From Bacteroides sp. (GTDB taxonomy: Bacteria > Bacteroidota > Bacteroidia > Bacteroidales > Bacteroidaceae), in the NCBI RefSeq assembly GCF_028690125.1, contig NZ_JAQVBV010000020.1, positions 32,613 through 96,612 on the forward strand: a DNA stretch of 64,000 nt, given 5' to 3'. The position numbers and the translations under genes are program-made. Positions 28,174 to 37,024 of this stretch are shown one piece after another (position 1 is the first letter of the stretch; every line of letters starts with the position of its first letter). The notes under the pieces are model-generated. The model had not been told where the DNA came from. It searched no databases and saw only the letters and a list, made by a program, of their open reading frames with translations.

Positions 28174-29076
28174 ATGCCCATTCTCATTGTATTAATCGGT
28201 CCCACCGGAGTAGGAAAAACAGAACTTAGCTTACGGCTCGCAGAACACTATCACACGAGCATTGTCTCTGCCGATTCCAGGCAGTTATATGCTGAACTTC
28301 AAATAGGTACCGCAGCTCCTACGCCTAACCAACTTAAACGCGTAACTCATTATTTGGTGGGTACGCTTCATCTTACCGATTATTATAGTGCCGCTCAATA
28401 TGAAGCGGAAGCTATGGAGATTTTAAATCAATTATTTACTCAACAAGAAGTTGTAGTTCTTACTGGCGGCTCAATGATGTATGTAGATGCTATCTGTAAG
28501 GGAATTGACGATATACCTACAGTAGACGTAGATACACGTCAGCTAATGTTGAAGAAATATGAGGAAGAAGGTCTTGATCAACTATGTAGAGAGTTACGTT
28601 TGTTAGACCCGGAATATTATCGTATTGTAGACTTAAAAAATCCCAAACGAGTGATCCATGCTTTGGAAATCTGCTATATGACAGGGAAAACGTATACTTC
28701 CTTCCGTACCCAACAAAAAAAACAGCGTCCTTTCCGTATTCTAAAAATCGGGCTAACTCGTGACCGTGAAGAACTTTATGACCGTATTAACCGACGTGTT
28801 GATTTGATGATGGAAGATGGATTATTGAAAGAAGTAAAGTCTGTACTACCTTATCGCCATCTCAACTCACTTAATACAGTAGGCTACAAAGAATTATTTA
28901 ATTATCTGGATGGTGAATGGGAATTACCTTTTGCTATTGAGAAAATCAAGCAAAATTCACGTATCTATTCTCGCAAACAAATGACTTGGTTTAAACGAGA
29001 TAAAGAAATATGTTGGTTCCATCCGAAACAAGAAACGGAGATACTTGAGTACCTCCGTCTAGAAATTGGGTATTAG
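28174..29076 (+). CDS. miaA: tRNA dimethylallyltransferase
   Basis: Transfers a dimethylallyl group to A37 of tRNAs that read U-starting codons. From the Met at 28174 the protein has 300 residues and opens MPILIVLIGPTGVGKTELS, with the P-loop at residues 9-16, then SADSRQLYAELQIGTAAP, a DDIPTVD segment and KNPKRVIHALEI. The frame continues upstream to 28138, adding 12 residues; the inner Met is preferred because family members begin just before the P-loop, but the outer start cannot be excluded. It is convergent with the M56 operon that follows. Confidence 0.93.
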   Translation: MPILIVLIGPTGVGKTELSLRLAEHYHTSIVSADSRQLYAELQIGTAAPTPNQLKRVTHYLVGTLHLTDYYSAAQYEAEAMEILNQLFTQQEVVVLTGGSMMYVDAICKGIDDIPTVDVDTRQLMLKKYEEEGLDQLCRELRLLDPEYYRIVDLKNPKRVIHALEICYMTGKTYTSFRTQQKKQRPFRILKIGLTRDREELYDRINRRVDLMMEDGLLKEVKSVLPYRHLNSLNTVGYKELFNYLDGEWELPFAIEKIKQNSRIYSRKQMTWFKRDKEICWFHPKQETEILEYLRLEIGY

Positions 29077-29131
29077 TGCTTCAATGAATCTACTCTAATT
29101 AAATTCTTAATAGTATATCTAAAATTTCCCT

Positions 29132-30742
29132 TTATTTATCAGAAACCTTTTTTCTTATTGTATCTTTCTCACCGATTAATAATGTAATGAGAACTACTCC
29201 ATCCTTTCCTTTTTCACCATAAATAGAAGTAGCGGATTCATCTTTCAAAATAGAAATAGAGCTTATACTATCTATAGGTATCTCCGACAATTCAACTTGG
29301 GAAACTTCTTTATTATCGACTATAAAAAGAGGTTCTTTGTCTACTGATACCAAAGAAGCTACTTGCTTAGGATCAAGATTCTTTCCTTTACCACTCCGAA
29401 AAGAATTCATTTTATTCAATACATTCGCCACATGAGCATTTTCTTTTTTCAGAGCATTTATGGGCTTCTGATTAGCAATTGATTGTATTAACCAAACACC
29501 ATCTTTACCCTTCTCTCCATATAATTCAAGTGCCACTTTATCTTGTAACACCGTAATACTTGCTATACTATCTTTTGAAATTTTAGACAATAGATCATCT
29601 CCCACTATCTCTTTTCCATCAATGATAATCAATGGCTTTTTACCATTCATTTTATTTATTATAGGATCATATAACACACACGATTCGTCACTGATTACAA
29701 GCGAATCAACTGAATAAGCTAAAGGCATATGTGATGGAAAAGCAGCAATTTTTTGTTTTAGTGTATCCTTATTACTGCTTATTTTCTCCACTTTTGTTTC
29801 AATAATTGTAGCTAAATCATTAACTTTGACGGCAGAAATCTCTTCTATTTTTTCTGAGATTTCAGGACGGGCAAAAGCTGTCACTGCAAAGGCAGCCAAC
29901 GGAAGTACATATATATACTTCAAATATGCCCATGGACTTGATTTTTCTTTTAACATCATAGTGATACGTTTTTTAAGTTTACTGTGATTAAAGCTGTTGG
30001 CCATAGAGTAGAGCCTTGTGCCGACAGCTTTTCTTATTAGCAATAATTGATATTCTTTTACATCTATTCCTTCTTTAATAACTGTATCATCGGCTTCATA
30101 TTCATGAATATTCTGAAGTTCCTGTTTCAACAGCCATGCACCGGGGTTGAACCATTGGAAAAAGACACAAGCATCGACTAAAAATAAATCTATTGAATGC
30201 CGATTATGTAAATGAGCCATTTCGTGAATAAGAATTGTTTCACCATCCTCTTCCCAATCCTTTTGAGAGATAACAATATACTTCATCCAACTAAAAGGAG
30301 CAATCTTCCGTTCATGGATAATTAAGATGATCCCTCTTTCCAGTTTTTTCCGTTTTCCTGATTTAATCAATAACAATAAACGTGATAAAGAATACAGATT
30401 ACGACATATAAAAAACAAGATTCCAATCAAATAGACAAATAATAATATTTGTGTCCAAGTTATAGAAGTATCCTCCGGTTGCGTAGTTATTACCTTAATT
30501 GAATGCATACTCTCTGTTGTCACCAGAAATTGCTCAATTGATTGCATCGCTTGATGTACCTCCATCTGCTGATTCGTCGTTAGTTCTATCAAAGGAATTG
30601 ACAGAGACAAAAATAATATCCCTAATAATGCCACTCGGTTAAATCGATAAAATGTTTCCCGACTTAATAATAGACTATAAAACAAATAAAATAATGACAG
30701 ACAGATTGCCGACTTCAGAACATAAATAAAGAATACTCCCAT
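29132..30742 (-). CDS. BlaR1-type M56 metallopeptidase with plug-like repeats (third paralogue)
   Basis: A 536-residue membrane protease-sensor. Three to four membrane segments lie in the first 140 residues, starting with IYVLKSAICLSLFYLFYSLLL. The zinc site is HEMAH in ILIHEMAHLHNRHS, with the distal HEYEAD about 45 residues later; a further membrane segment near 275-290 ends FARPEIS. The external C-terminus has two copies of a TonB-plug-like motif: IIDGKEIVG...ITVLQDKVALELYGEKGKDGVWLI and FIVDNKEVSQ...ISILKDESATSIYGEKGKDGVVLI. In BlaR1 the sensor domain binds a ligand and the protease inactivates BlaI; here the plug-like repeats replace the beta-lactam sensor. It is last in the operon, 28 bases after the second paralogue. 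Confidence 0.85.
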   Translation of the reverse strand: MGVFFIYVLKSAICLSLFYLFYSLLLSRETFYRFNRVALLGILFLSLSIPLIELTTNQQMEVHQAMQSIEQFLVTTESMHSIKVITTQPEDTSITWTQILLFVYLIGILFFICRNLYSLSRLLLLIKSGKRKKLERGIILIIHERKIAPFSWMKYIVISQKDWEEDGETILIHEMAHLHNRHSIDLFLVDACVFFQWFNPGAWLLKQELQNIHEYEADDTVIKEGIDVKEYQLLLIRKAVGTRLYSMANSFNHSKLKKRITMMLKEKSSPWAYLKYIYVLPLAAFAVTAFARPEISEKIEEISAVKVNDLATIIETKVEKISSNKDTLKQKIAAFPSHMPLAYSVDSLVISDESCVLYDPIINKMNGKKPLIIIDGKEIVGDDLLSKISKDSIASITVLQDKVALELYGEKGKDGVWLIQSIANQKPINALKKENAHVANVLNKMNSFRSGKGKNLDPKQVASLVSVDKEPLFIVDNKEVSQVELSEIPIDSISSISILKDESATSIYGEKGKDGVVLITLLIGEKDTIRKKVSDK

Positions 30743-30770
30743 AAAATAACCTAATAAATAAATTATATTA

Positions 30771-32531
30771 TTATTTTGTACTTTTCTTAGAAGACTTGAG
30801 CGTATTGATAATTATCACCCCATTGCTACCTTTTTCTCCATATACCTCAATAGCTCTTTTATTTTTAAGAACAGAAAAATCCGATATTTGGTCAATTGGA
30901 ACATCTCTCAAATTTGGCACTTCTTTCCCATCCACAATAATCAAAGCTGCATTTTTAGCCTGAGTAGCATGCCACTCTGCATCATGAGGACCACCTATCA
31001 CAAATTCTTCTTTTTCTGTAGGTTCAAAAGGACCAACTTTAACTCCTATTGGCTTCGATAATTCTTTTTTGCCAAGATATTCTTTAGACGTATAAAGTGT
31101 TATTTCCAAGACTCCACATTTTCCTTTATCACCATATTTTTTAATTGCATATTCACCTGCATCAGTTCCACTCAGACTTTTAATGTACTGGGGATCCAAT
31201 GCATTCGCAATTGATAAATTAACTTCCTTTCCATCCAAAAGAATCAATGGTGTCTTACCTTCAGGAACATTTTCGAGTCCTACTGCCAGACCAGCCTTCT
31301 CGAAATAGAAACTCATTTTCTTCATACCTTCTCTCACCAGCTCTTGCGACCCTACAACAAATATAGCATGCGTTTTTGCTGTATCCGAGGAGTTTACAGC
31401 ACTTGTTCCCTTTTGCTGTTTACTAACAGCTAAACTTCTCGCTTGAACATCCTTTTTTACTGTATCCTTAAGAATTGCTTGTACCTCAGGAACATTCCCT
31501 ATTTCGGTAAAGCTCATTAAATCATTAACTTTAATTACAGAAGTCTCTTTAGTTCTTTCTGAGATTTCCGGACAAGCAAAAGTTGTCACTGCAACAACCG
31601 TCAATGGAAGTACATAAATATACTTCAAATATGCCCATCGGCTTGATTTTTTTTTCAACATCATACTAATACGTTTTTTAAGTTTACCATGATTAAAACT
31701 ATTGACCATAGAATAGAGCCTTGTACCAACAGCTTTCTTTATTAATAGTAATTGATATTCCTTCGCATTTACTCCTTCTTTAATCACTGTTTCGTCTGCT
31801 TCATACTCATGGATATTTTGTAATTCCTGCTTCAACAACCAAGCACCAGGATTGAACCATTGAAAAATGATACAAATATCAGCTATCAACAAATCCCATG
31901 AATGACCGTTATGTATATGAGCCTTTTCGTGAATTAAAATTTCCCGTCCATTTTCTTCCAGATCCTTACGGGAAATCACAATATATTTTATCCAACTAAA
32001 TGGTGAAATTATTCGCTCATGAATTACTAATACAGTTCCATCTTCAGATCTTTTATATTCTCCGGACTTAAGCAGCGACAGTAATTGCAACAAAGAGTAA
32101 ATATTGCGGAAAAAGTAAAACAAAACACCTACCAGATAAATAAATAATATAAGTTGCAGCCAAGATATTGTAACAGTTTCAGGTGATACCTTTTCCGTAC
32201 TCATAGCATCACCATTCTCCATTGCAAAGGTGCTTATTCTGTCCGATCGATAATTACTTCCTGTTGGAACAACTGATGGTACCTTCTTCACTTCCATTCC
32301 TTCCGGCATCGTTAATACCTGTTCAATAAACTGCAATGCTTGATAGACTTCTGTCTGTTGTTTGGTCGTTACTTCCACAAAAGGAATCAAAGAAGACAAA
32401 AGTAATATTCCCAATAATGCAATTCTATTGAACTGATGAAATGTCTCTTTACTCAGCAATAACCGATAAAACAGATAAAGCAGAGACAAGCAAACCGCCG
32501 ATTTCAAGATGTAAATGAAGAAGGTATCCAT
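30771..32531 (-). CDS. BlaR1-type M56 metallopeptidase with plug-like repeats (second paralogue)
   Basis: A 586-residue paralogue of its neighbours with the same membrane-protease layout. The zinc motif is HEKAH in ILIHEKAHIHNGHS with HEYEADETVIKEG downstream. The C-terminal exported part holds two plug-like repeats: LILLDGKEVNLS...AIKKYGDKGKCGVLEI, which is degraded, and IIVDGKEVPNL...FSVLKNKRAIEVYGEKGSNGVIII, which is well preserved. Between the second membrane helix and the protease there is an extra 40-residue insert compared with the third paralogue. It starts 3 bases after the first paralogue, so the two are translationally close. Confidence 0.85.
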   Translation of the reverse strand: MDTFFIYILKSAVCLSLLYLFYRLLLSKETFHQFNRIALLGILLLSSLIPFVEVTTKQQTEVYQALQFIEQVLTMPEGMEVKKVPSVVPTGSNYRSDRISTFAMENGDAMSTEKVSPETVTISWLQLILFIYLVGVLFYFFRNIYSLLQLLSLLKSGEYKRSEDGTVLVIHERIISPFSWIKYIVISRKDLEENGREILIHEKAHIHNGHSWDLLIADICIIFQWFNPGAWLLKQELQNIHEYEADETVIKEGVNAKEYQLLLIKKAVGTRLYSMVNSFNHGKLKKRISMMLKKKSSRWAYLKYIYVLPLTVVAVTTFACPEISERTKETSVIKVNDLMSFTEIGNVPEVQAILKDTVKKDVQARSLAVSKQQKGTSAVNSSDTAKTHAIFVVGSQELVREGMKKMSFYFEKAGLAVGLENVPEGKTPLILLDGKEVNLSIANALDPQYIKSLSGTDAGEYAIKKYGDKGKCGVLEITLYTSKEYLGKKELSKPIGVKVGPFEPTEKEEFVIGGPHDAEWHATQAKNAALIIVDGKEVPNLRDVPIDQISDFSVLKNKRAIEVYGEKGSNGVIIINTLKSSKKSTK

Positions 32532-32534
32532 AGA

Positions 32535-34151
32535 TTATTTAACTTGAGCGATTTTTTTCCGAAATTCACTCCAATATGTCGGATTCTTTTTAGATATAAT
32601 TACAAAAATTCCATTTTCAGCCCTCTCGCCAAATACTGTCCTTAGATTAGTAGTACCTGATAAAACTTCATTAGTAATTAAGACATCAGCTTCTGAAAGC
32701 TCTTTAAATTGTTGATAAGAAATTTCTTTGCCATCCAATAAAATAAGTTGCTCTTTATAGTTAAAACTTTCCCGATAAACTTTAAAGAAATCATCTACCT
32801 TATAAACAGCTGTACTAAATTCTGAAGAAGTAGAATATCCTACCGCATGATCATTACTAATCTCACCTAAAGGTTTTAACAAACTTTGTTTAACTTGTTC
32901 TGTAAAATTATTCAAAGTTTCCGGTGTCCACGGAACTGTAGAAGATAAGTGCAGTTCTCCTTTGTGATTTCCACTTCCCACTAATCTAGCTTTTTCACAT
33001 ACACCATTTCCACGACAAGAAGTAATGTAATAATTCCAATTCTCTTTATTATCTGATAAGGACAATTCTTGCAAATCCAATTTTAAGATTTGCACAGTAT
33101 CAGATTCCGCATAACTTTTCAATACAATAATTTTTCCAGAATTCAATGTGTCATTAGACAATACATCTTCATAAACTGTATCATCATACATTTCATTCAT
33201 ATTCACACTTTCTCTTTCCAGTAAATTAGGACGTGCAAACAATGCTACAGTAGTAGCCATAATTGGAAGCACAGCGAAATATTTCAAAAGCTTCCGTGAA
33301 TTTGATCTTTCTTTTAGCATCATAGTAATACGTTTTTTAAGTGAATTATGAGAAAGGTTATTGGCCATAGAGTAGAGCCTTGTGCCAACAGCCTTTTTTA
33401 TCAATAAAAGTTGATAGTTTTTCATATCAATCCCTTCTTTTAAAACCGATTCATCCGCTTCATATTCATGTATAGCTTTTAGTTCACTTTTAAACAGCCA
33501 CACCATCGGATTAAACCATTGAAACAGACAGCAGATATCTACCAATAGTAAATCAAAATAGTGTTTGTGATCAATATGCGCTTGTTCATGAGCCAAAATT
33601 TCAGTTCCATATTCATCCAGGTCTTGCTGCGAAAGAACAATATATTTTCCCCAACTGAATGGTGCTATATTTTGTTGATGAACAGCTAAATGAATGTCAT
33701 CTTTCCATAGCCTTTTTTCACTTCTTCGAATCAAACGATATATACATATTATCGATCCTATATAGCGAGAAATCCCAAACAATATTCCTAAACAATATAG
33801 AATCCACAAGTTATTGACAGTAAATATACGAGTAAATAAATCTGCATTTTCCATTTCTACAGGAGGCAGTAGTATTTCAGCAACAGATGCTTTTCCAGTG
33901 ACCGTAAGTGGTTTTTCAACTTCAACAACCTGAGTATTCAGTTGTCTAAAAACTTGTTCTATCTTATATATGGATACATTATGCGATACTTGTAAAGTAG
34001 GTATTATAAAAGCAGTCAATAAAAGCCCTAATAAAAGAAACCGATTAAATTTATAAAACGTTTCTTTACTCAACCATAATCTATAACAAAGATAAAAAAT
34101 TGAGAGGCAGAAAGCTGATTTCAATATGTAGGCATAAAATGAGATTTCCAT
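32535..34151 (-). CDS. BlaR1-type M56 metallopeptidase (first paralogue)
   Basis: A 538-residue membrane metalloprotease, first of three after the BlaI-type gene. N-terminal helices begin AYILKSAFCLSIFYLCYRLWL. The zinc motif is HEQAH in ILAHEQAHIDHKHYFDLLLVDICCLFQWFNP, with HEYEADESVLKEG later. A helix ending LFARPNLLE closes the membrane part. The C-terminal region is the most divergent: one degenerate plug-like repeat (LILLDGKEISYQQ...FGERAENGIFVII) and an unrelated beta-rich stretch around residues 345-450. It lies 28 bases after the repressor gene and is the paralogue most likely to act directly with it by position. Confidence 0.85.
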   Translation of the reverse strand: MEISFYAYILKSAFCLSIFYLCYRLWLSKETFYKFNRFLLLGLLLTAFIIPTLQVSHNVSIYKIEQVFRQLNTQVVEVEKPLTVTGKASVAEILLPPVEMENADLFTRIFTVNNLWILYCLGILFGISRYIGSIICIYRLIRRSEKRLWKDDIHLAVHQQNIAPFSWGKYIVLSQQDLDEYGTEILAHEQAHIDHKHYFDLLLVDICCLFQWFNPMVWLFKSELKAIHEYEADESVLKEGIDMKNYQLLLIKKAVGTRLYSMANNLSHNSLKKRITMMLKERSNSRKLLKYFAVLPIMATTVALFARPNLLERESVNMNEMYDDTVYEDVLSNDTLNSGKIIVLKSYAESDTVQILKLDLQELSLSDNKENWNYYITSCRGNGVCEKARLVGSGNHKGELHLSSTVPWTPETLNNFTEQVKQSLLKPLGEISNDHAVGYSTSSEFSTAVYKVDDFFKVYRESFNYKEQLILLDGKEISYQQFKELSEADVLITNEVLSGTTNLRTVFGERAENGIFVIISKKNPTYWSEFRKKIAQVK

Positions 34152-34179
34152 AGTATTTCTTTATTTAACTGTAAGTCTC

Positions 34180-34548
34180 CTATTTTCTTTGATGACCTTT
34201 TTCTACTTCATTGATCAGTTGCTTTAATTCTTCCAATGAAATATTCTCCTCTTTGACAAGTGAAGAAACTGCACTTAAATAAGAGTTATTGAAATACTTG
34301 TTTATCACATTACGTAATGTACCCTTCCGGAAATCTTCTTCAGTGACAACTGCATAATACTGATAAGTATTACCAAATATGTGATGAGCCAAAAAACCTT
34401 TTTCTTCTAACCCACGCACAATAGTAGAAAGCGTATTAAAATGCGGTTTAGGTTCTTCATAAAACGCCAACATTTCTTTCACGAACAAAGGACCTTTTTC
34501 CCAAAAAAAGCCCATGATTTCTTCTTCTTTAGCTGTTAATCCTTTCAT
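34180..34548 (-). CDS. BlaI/MecI-type transcriptional repressor
   Basis: A 122-residue winged-helix repressor. It opens MKGLTAKEEEIMGFFWEKGPLFVKEML, the BlaI/MecI N-terminal signature, continues with the recognition region FNTLSTIVRGLEEKGFLAHHIFGNTYQYYAVVTEEDF, and ends in a dimerisation helix set (SYLSAVSSLVKEENISLEELKQLINE). Proteins of this family are cleaved when a partner M56 protease is activated. Three such proteases follow in the same operon. Two AT-rich dyads upstream (34586-34599, 34607-34622) are candidate operators for autoregulation. Confidence 0.9.
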   Translation of the reverse strand: MKGLTAKEEEIMGFFWEKGPLFVKEMLAFYEEPKPHFNTLSTIVRGLEEKGFLAHHIFGNTYQYYAVVTEEDFRKGTLRNVINKYFNNSYLSAVSSLVKEENISLEELKQLINEVEKGHQRK

Positions 34549-34585
34549 ATTTGCAACTTTATTTGATGCAAATAACGAGAGTTTT

Positions 34586-34634
34586 TAGTTCATAAACTAA
34601 TTTTTATAGTTAAAGTAAACTAAAGAATATAGTT
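34586..34634. promoter_or_regulatory. Candidate operator dyads of the BlaI-type repressor
   Basis: TAGTT-CATA-AACTA (34586-34599) and TAGTT-AAAGTA-AACTA (34607-34622) are two inverted repeats of the same half-site, followed by a third half-site TAGTT at 34630-34634. They lie 38-86 bases upstream of the repressor start, where the promoter should be. BlaI-type proteins bind paired dyads in their own promoters, so autoregulation is a sound inference. Confidence 0.6.
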
Positions 34635-34669
34635 CATGAAAATAATACCAATAACAAATCACATAAATA

Positions 34670-34861
34670 CTATTGAGAGACTTGATAAGAAGCCTTTAAC
34701 CTTATATCACTTTTACAATAATAGACATTAGTAGAAATAGAAAAAAGAGAGCACACTATAAGAACAAGAAACATTATTAATAATTGCAGATCAATCGTCT
34801 CATGACCACAATTTATCAATAATAAAATGCACAACAAAAAACAAATCTCCGATAAATACAA
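34670..34861 (-). CDS. Possible small membrane protein
   Basis: A 63-residue open frame with two hydrophobic stretches (ICFLLCILLLI and LLIMFLVLIVCSLFSI). It overlaps the end of the 103-residue membrane protein by 62 bases in another frame. It may be a real small protein, or AT-rich noise. No family is recognised and no ribosome binding site is convincing. Confidence 0.2.
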   Translation of the reverse strand: MYLSEICFLLCILLLINCGHETIDLQLLIMFLVLIVCSLFSISTNVYYCKSDIRLKASYQVSQ

Positions 34862-35111
34862 ATCCGAATATCAGAAAAGTAAAACAAGTACTCCAACGGG
34901 CCTTTACTCCTTCTTCCCCACTTTTTATACGAAGCAAGGAGCTATGCAAACAATCACCTGCAATAAACAATACAAATAAACTGGGAATTAGATCCCCCCA
35001 TGAAACTAACCATAAATTATCGCCTTTCCCCATCAGGAATGTCAATGCTACTGCCAACAGAAAGACAGAAGCATATTGCAAATCTTTTCTTTTTGAATTC
35101 ATAGCGGTCAT
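34800..35111 (-). CDS. Small integral membrane protein
   Basis: A 103-residue protein with three hydrophobic helices: about residues 12-27 (YASVFLLAVALTFLMG), 33-50 (LVSWGDLIPSLFVLFIAG) and 74-98 (FTFLIFGFVFIGDLFFVVHFII). AAAGG lies 11 bases upstream of the Met at 35111, supporting that start over the Met at 35102. It stands alone between the repressor operon and the SPFH group. I do not recognise the family. Confidence 0.5.
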   Translation of the reverse strand: MTAMNSKRKDLQYASVFLLAVALTFLMGKGDNLWLVSWGDLIPSLFVLFIAGDCLHSSLLRIKSGEEGVKARWSTCFTFLIFGFVFIGDLFFVVHFIIDKLWS

Positions 35112-35192
35112 TATTTAAAGTACCTTTTACAAAGGTATTGAATCTCTTTTATAATACAAAAAAGAATAATCAGTTCTTTATAAATTAAAAAA

Positions 35193-35255
35193 ACAGATTA
35201 GTCCGAATTCTCACAGATTAAAATTATAAATCTATGAGAATTCGCCTTAATCTGT
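35193..35255. repeat. Imperfect 27-base inverted repeat
   Basis: Arms 35193-35219 and 35229-35255 pair as ACAGATTA, a 3-base mismatch, then CGAATTCTCACAGATT with one mismatch, around a 9-base loop. The ACAGATTA/CACAGATT words resemble dispersed intergenic repeats seen in many Bacteroides genomes. It lies after the membrane gene ending at 35310, so it could also act as a terminator. Confidence 0.6.
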
Positions 35256-35309
35256 ATTTAATAAAAATGATACTAAGTTAGCTACAACTCAACTTTTCAA
35301 GACCTACAA

Positions 35310-35795
35310 TCAATTCCGATAGCGTATTGCTAATATATAATATACTATAAGAGTCACTATTAATCCAACCAATGCACAAGTAATCAAAATGAAAAATATA
35401 TCCTTACCAATATTCCATATATTAACAGCAAACAGCTCCAATTGAAGAAAAAACTCCATAAAAAGAACCATCATAAGTATCACTCTGATGGCACGGGAGG
35501 CCAAAAAGAATTGAACATAGACATTGCGTTCAGTTATATGAACCGGAAAACGATAAAATTGTATAGAAACACGTCTCACAAACAAATAAGATCCAACAAG
35601 TAGCACAATCAAACCAGCATTAGTCCAACACTCTGTCAAACTTTTCCCTGATAATTGTGAATAATAGAACAACGTTAATATTCCAGTAACCACGAACACA
35701 AAGATGACCGTATATTCCATTACATAATCCAACACCCGCATTTTTGGCAAAGATATAGCTTTATCAGGCGCTGAATGATATCCAAAACGTATCAT
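35310..35795 (-). CDS. Membrane protein with four helices, unknown function
   Basis: A 161-residue protein from the ATG at 35795, preceded by AAAAGAAA. The frame opens at a GTG at 35822, but that codon has AAAGGAG only two bases ahead, so the ATG is preferred. Hydrophobic segments lie near residues 26-45 (YTVIFVFVVTGILTLFY), 60-75, 100-120 and 130-155. Last of three genes reading SPFH, ribbon-helix-helix, membrane protein. It may be a partner of the SPFH protein in the membrane. No family is recognised. Confidence 0.55.
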   Translation of the reverse strand: MIRFGYHSAPDKAISLPKMRVLDYVMEYTVIFVFVVTGILTLFYYSQLSGKSLTECWTNAGLIVLLVGSYLFVRRVSIQFYRFPVHITERNVYVQFFLASRAIRVILMMVLFMEFFLQLELFAVNIWNIGKDIFFILITCALVGLIVTLIVYYILAIRYRN

Positions 35796-35826
35796 AGTAT
35801 TTCTTTTAAATGTTAAAATCACTCCT

Positions 35827-36039
35827 TTACTCTATCCCCTTAATTTCCGTAGGATTATTGCCCGTCTTAGAAGATTTCTTTTTCAGACGACCACTTTTTT
35901 TCAAGGCCTCGGCAATAATCCACTGAAGCTGTCCGTTGGTACTACGAAACTCATCGGCTGCCCATTTTTCAATAGCATCCATCGTCTCAGCATCCACTCG
36001 CAAAACAAAGTTTTTTATTGATGATTCCTTTTTAGCCAC
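35827..36039 (-). CDS. Arc-type ribbon-helix-helix protein
   Basis: A 70-residue protein with the pattern of Arc/MetJ-type DNA-binding proteins: KNFVLRVDAETMDAIEKWAADEFRSTNGQLQWIIAEALKKSG, i.e. one strand followed by two helices, then a Lys-rich tail. The segment STNGQLQWIIAEAL is typical of Arc-like regulators. It lies 28 bases after the SPFH gene. Regulators of this kind often control their own operon; Bacteroides commonly encode this small gene beside SPFH genes, as I recall. Confidence 0.8.
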   Translation of the reverse strand: MAKKESSIKNFVLRVDAETMDAIEKWAADEFRSTNGQLQWIIAEALKKSGRLKKKSSKTGNNPTEIKGIE

Positions 36040-36067
36040 TTTTTTATTTCCTTATATACTATATTTA

Positions 36068-37024
36068 TCAATGATTCAATGTTCCCGTATTTATCACCGG
36101 CTGGGCGGCTTCGTCCGCACAAAGAACTACAAGTAAATTGCTTACCATAGCAGCTTTCTTGTCTTCATCCAACTCAACAATCTCCTCTTCAGAAAGTTTA
36201 TGCAATGCCATACGCACCATTGACACAGCACCTTCGACTATCTTTTCACGAGCAGAAATAATAGCTGATGCCTGCTGTCGGCGCAACATAACTGCTGCGA
36301 TCTCCGGTGCATATGCCAGATAATTGATTCGAGCTTCAACTATTTCCATACCAGCCATTGCTAAACGCTCATTAAGCTTCTGTTCCAACTGCTCATTGAT
36401 TTCATCACCACCACTACGCAATGTCAGTTCATTTTCATTTGTTTCGTTATCATCATAAGCATACAAACCTGCTACCTGACGAAGAGCAGCATCACTTTGA
36501 ACACGAACAAAATCTTCAAAAGCATTCATACGTCCGGCAACTGTCACACTCAGCTGTCCACTACCTTTATTATCCGCCATTGTCTGCGCATCAATCTCGA
36601 ACATCGCTTTATATGTATCTTTTAGTTTCCAGACAAGTACAAGACCTATTAATATAGGATTACCAATCTTATCATTTACCTTAATAGGTTCCACGTCCAA
36701 GTTACGCGCACGCAAAGATAGTTTCTTTTTATTCATAAATGGATTAACCCAAAAGAAACCTGTTTCAGTGAACGTTCCTTTGTATTTTCCGAAAAACACC
36801 ATCACACGAGCTTCATTAGGTTCTTGTGAAAAATATCCCGGAAACATCAATACGATTGCCGCAACAAAGAGCAACAGCAAGAAAAACAAAGTAATACTTC
36901 CTTTAAAAAGGACAAAACTCATAACAACACAAAGCGGCAATACCGCCAGATTAATAAACAAGGCTATAAAACCATCAATAACCACGTCATTGTACTTAAT
37001 TTCTTTTGCATCCATAGCATTCAA
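36068..37024 (-). CDS. SPFH/Band 7 membrane protein
   Basis: A 318-residue protein (315 if the second Met at 37015 is used). Two hydrophobic segments at about residues 14-60 (FIALFINLAVLPLCVVMSFVLF and LFFLLLLFVAAIVLMFPGYF) anchor it, followed by an SPFH domain: NEARVMVFFGKYKGTFTETGFFWVNPF, SLRARNLDVEPIKVNDKIGNPILIGLVLVWKLKD, and AYAPEIAAVMLRRQQASAIISAREKIVEGAVSM at the start of its C-terminal helix. It is distinct from the flotillin at 10.5-12.1 kb and closer to stomatin/HflK-like proteins. It may organise membrane microdomains or modulate proteases. Confidence 0.85.
   Translation of the reverse strand: MNAMDAKEIKYNDVVIDGFIALFINLAVLPLCVVMSFVLFKGSITLFFLLLLFVAAIVLMFPGYFSQEPNEARVMVFFGKYKGTFTETGFFWVNPFMNKKKLSLRARNLDVEPIKVNDKIGNPILIGLVLVWKLKDTYKAMFEIDAQTMADNKGSGQLSVTVAGRMNAFEDFVRVQSDAALRQVAGLYAYDDNETNENELTLRSGGDEINEQLEQKLNERLAMAGMEIVEARINYLAYAPEIAAVMLRRQQASAIISAREKIVEGAVSMVRMALHKLSEEEIVELDEDKKAAMVSNLLVVLCADEAAQPVINTGTLNH

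Noticed and set aside
29132..34548. Beta-lactam resistance operon
   Set aside because: BlaI and M56 genes are present but there is no beta-lactamase or penicillin-binding sensor domain; the exported parts are plug-like.
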